Source: Candidatus Nomurabacteria bacterium (GTDB lineage Bacteria; Patescibacteriota; Minisyncoccia; Phycocordibacterales; UBA10002). Taken from it: a stretch of DNA of 24,185 nt. How positions within the stretch are numbered: position 1 is the stretch's first letter; each line of letters begins with the position of its first letter. Made by a program: the position numbers and the translations under genes. Positions 23,081 to 24,185 of this stretch are shown one piece after another. Below the pieces are notes generated by a model. It was not told the DNA's origin. It worked only from the letters and a program-made list of their open reading frames with translations, and ran no database searches. The stretch spans positions 1 to 24,185 of the forward strand of contig CALRDB010000010.1 of assembly GCA_943354745.1 (NCBI GenBank). Direction: 5' to 3'.

Positions 23081-23857
23081 ATGAAGATACTAAAAATACT
23101 CTTCTACACAGCAGCTGCCTGGTATGTTCTCTTCGGTGTGATACTTATGCTGTTTGAGCAACAAATGGTGTATTTTCCCAATGGGCAGGATTTCTTTCAG
23201 TGTAAGGGTTTTGCAAATGCTGAAACGATTGAATATGAAGGAGTTCGATTTTATTATAAGCATGTAAGCACCGATAAAGTCGTTGTGTTCTATCATGGCA
23301 ACGCCGGCTCGGCCTGTGGCCGCTCGGCGCTTGGAAATACTTTTGAGCAAGCCGGATACTCATATTTGTTCGCGGAGTACCCAGGATTTTCAGGTGACCA
23401 GCATCCTCCTTCTAAGCGTTCTATCCTAGAAGACGTTTTGCATGTGCGTGCATTTCTCGCCGAGCGTGGATATACACAGATCATACCGATGGGAGAAAGT
23501 CTCGGATCTGGTGTTGCTGCATACCACGCGAGTCTTGGTGGTGTGAAGAACGTTGTGCTCCTTACGCCGTATTACGAACTTGCCGATATGACTGGCGTAC
23601 TTGGAAAAGCATACCCAATCCGGTACATGATGCGTGAAAATTATACGGCGGGTGAGTGGCTGAAAAATGTCATGGAACCCGTTACGGTAATCTACGCGGA
23701 GCGTGATGAGGTTATACCGTATGTCAGCACAAAGAAGTTGTTCGCTGTTCTTCGGTCGCCCGCCAAGAAGCTAATCGGTGTTTCCGGAGGTACGCATAAT
23801 ACGATGTATGAGCACGAGAGCACGTTTGAATCTATACGGTCGGCTCTGCGCGACTAG
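23081..23857 (+). CDS. Membrane-anchored alpha/beta hydrolase (ABHD13/BEM46-like)
   Basis: A 258-residue protein with one N-terminal membrane helix (about 5-25) and a serine hydrolase domain. It has the oxyanion-side HGNAG (72-76), nucleophile elbow GESLGSG (Ser140), acid Asp209 (YAERDEVIP) and His239 (GGTHNTM), a complete triad. The pattern fits the ABHD12/13/BEM46 group of putative lipid- or peptide-ester hydrolases; the substrate is unknown. It follows msrA by 16 nt with no Shine-Dalgarno site. Confidence 0.88.
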   Translation: MKILKILFYTAAAWYVLFGVILMLFEQQMVYFPNGQDFFQCKGFANAETIEYEGVRFYYKHVSTDKVVVFYHGNAGSACGRSALGNTFEQAGYSYLFAEYPGFSGDQHPPSKRSILEDVLHVRAFLAERGYTQIIPMGESLGSGVAAYHASLGGVKNVVLLTPYYELADMTGVLGKAYPIRYMMRENYTAGEWLKNVMEPVTVIYAERDEVIPYVSTKKLFAVLRSPAKKLIGVSGGTHNTMYEHESTFESIRSALRD

Positions 23858-24010
23858 CGTGTGAGTTTCGAACGAGTGTTCCCTTGAGATAAGGCTCGGT
23901 CTTCTTGGTGTCGCCAGGCCAACCATTCGGGATGGCCTCTCTGTGGGAACTTTTTCCGTCTCTCCTGTGAGTCGTTCTTCGACATATTTCATACTTCATC
24001 TCCTCTCAGG

Positions 24011-24016
24011 TATACT
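24011..24016 (+). promoter_or_regulatory. Leaderless promoter (-10) of the VIT1/CCC1 gene
   Basis: TATACT ends 6 nt before ATG 24023. The surrounding AGGTATACTT is nearly self-complementary, so a weaker -10 could also read in the minus direction. Confidence 0.55.
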
Positions 24017-24022
24017 TACCGC

Positions 24023-24185
24023 ATGGCACTTCGCGCAGTCTCAGAAAGATATCTTAGAGAATTCGTCTATGGCGCGATAGATGGAACGGTGACGACCTTT
24101 GCTATTGTCTCGGGGGTTGTGGGTGCGGGGCTTTCACCTTCGATTGTGCTCATTCTTGGTCTTGCCAATGTCCTCGCCGACGGTT
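24023..24185 (+). CDS. VIT1/CCC1 family iron/manganese transporter, 5' part only
   Basis: The window ends after 54 codons. The visible N-terminus (RYLREFVYGAIDGTVTTFAI, then VSGVVGAGLSPSIVLILGLANVLADG) is the signature first two helices of the VIT1/CCC1 family, which moves Fe2+ or Mn2+ across membranes. The conserved DG and AD positions for metal handling are present. The rest of the gene lies beyond the right edge. Confidence 0.85.
   Translation, partial: MALRAVSERYLREFVYGAIDGTVTTFAIVSGVVGAGLSPSIVLILGLANVLADG

Noticed and set aside
23771..23992. 73-codon minus-strand frame with AGGAG 7 nt before its ATG.
   Set aside because: The Shine-Dalgarno-like site is good, but the frame overlaps the hydrolase 3' end, has no recognisable domain, and most genes here lack such sites. 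It may deserve a transcript check.
1..24185. CRISPR arrays, rRNA genes or a complete insertion sequence.
   Set aside because: No regularly spaced repeats with unique spacers, no rRNA-like stretch and no transposase frame were seen.

Overview
The window looks like a chromosomal piece of a Candidate Phyla Radiation bacterium, most likely Parcubacteria (Patescibacteria). The grounds are the gene mix (huge secreted proteins beside a two-helix T4SS-type pilin domain, ftsE/ftsX, a stand-alone half PurH, class I aldolase), moderate GC, TGA used as a stop, and start codons that mostly lack Shine-Dalgarno sites and sit 6-11 nt after a -10 box. The lineage is inferred from these features, not from a marker-gene tree.

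Layout. (1) 118-10920: three same-strand genes for exported proteins. They are a 2556-residue giant with two alpha/beta-hydrolase-like modules, an M64-like zinc peptidase motif and a second, decayed peptidase-like domain; a TIGR03790-like protein; and a Cys-rich ectodomain fused to a VirB2/TrbC-like two-helix domain. Together they look like a cell-surface or host-contact apparatus. (2) 11076-17288: housekeeping genes ftsE, ftsX, pyrG, a membrane protein, class I fructose-bisphosphate aldolase and an inositol-monophosphatase-family enzyme. (3) 17305-18681, minus strand: a HAD phosphatase and a PurH reduced to its IMP cyclohydrolase half. (4) 18883-20412: tRNA-Gln(CUG), a 330-bp structured non-coding stretch, and a Panacea-type toxin-antitoxin pair. 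(5) 20413-22147: palindromic repeats, an anchored protein of unknown role, a GIY-YIG protein, a 121-bp MITE-like element and a VOC dioxygenase-like protein. (6) 22380-24185: a second, atypical tRNA-Gln(CUG), msrA, an alpha/beta hydrolase and the start of a VIT1/CCC1 transporter.

The most interesting signals are two. First, short repeat-like insertions lie in frame inside two essential enzymes: a 21-bp-period repeat in pyrG, and a 24-bp unit next to the Schiff-base lysine loop of the aldolase. This recalls Rickettsia palindromic elements, and related words occur in nearby spacers. Second, a consistent leaderless-promoter arrangement (-10 box, 6-9 nt, ATG) recurs ahead of many genes and corrects several start codons. 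A MITE-like element with terminal inverted repeats and a flanking direct repeat, and two tRNA-Gln genes with the same anticodon but different identity elements, also merit checking.
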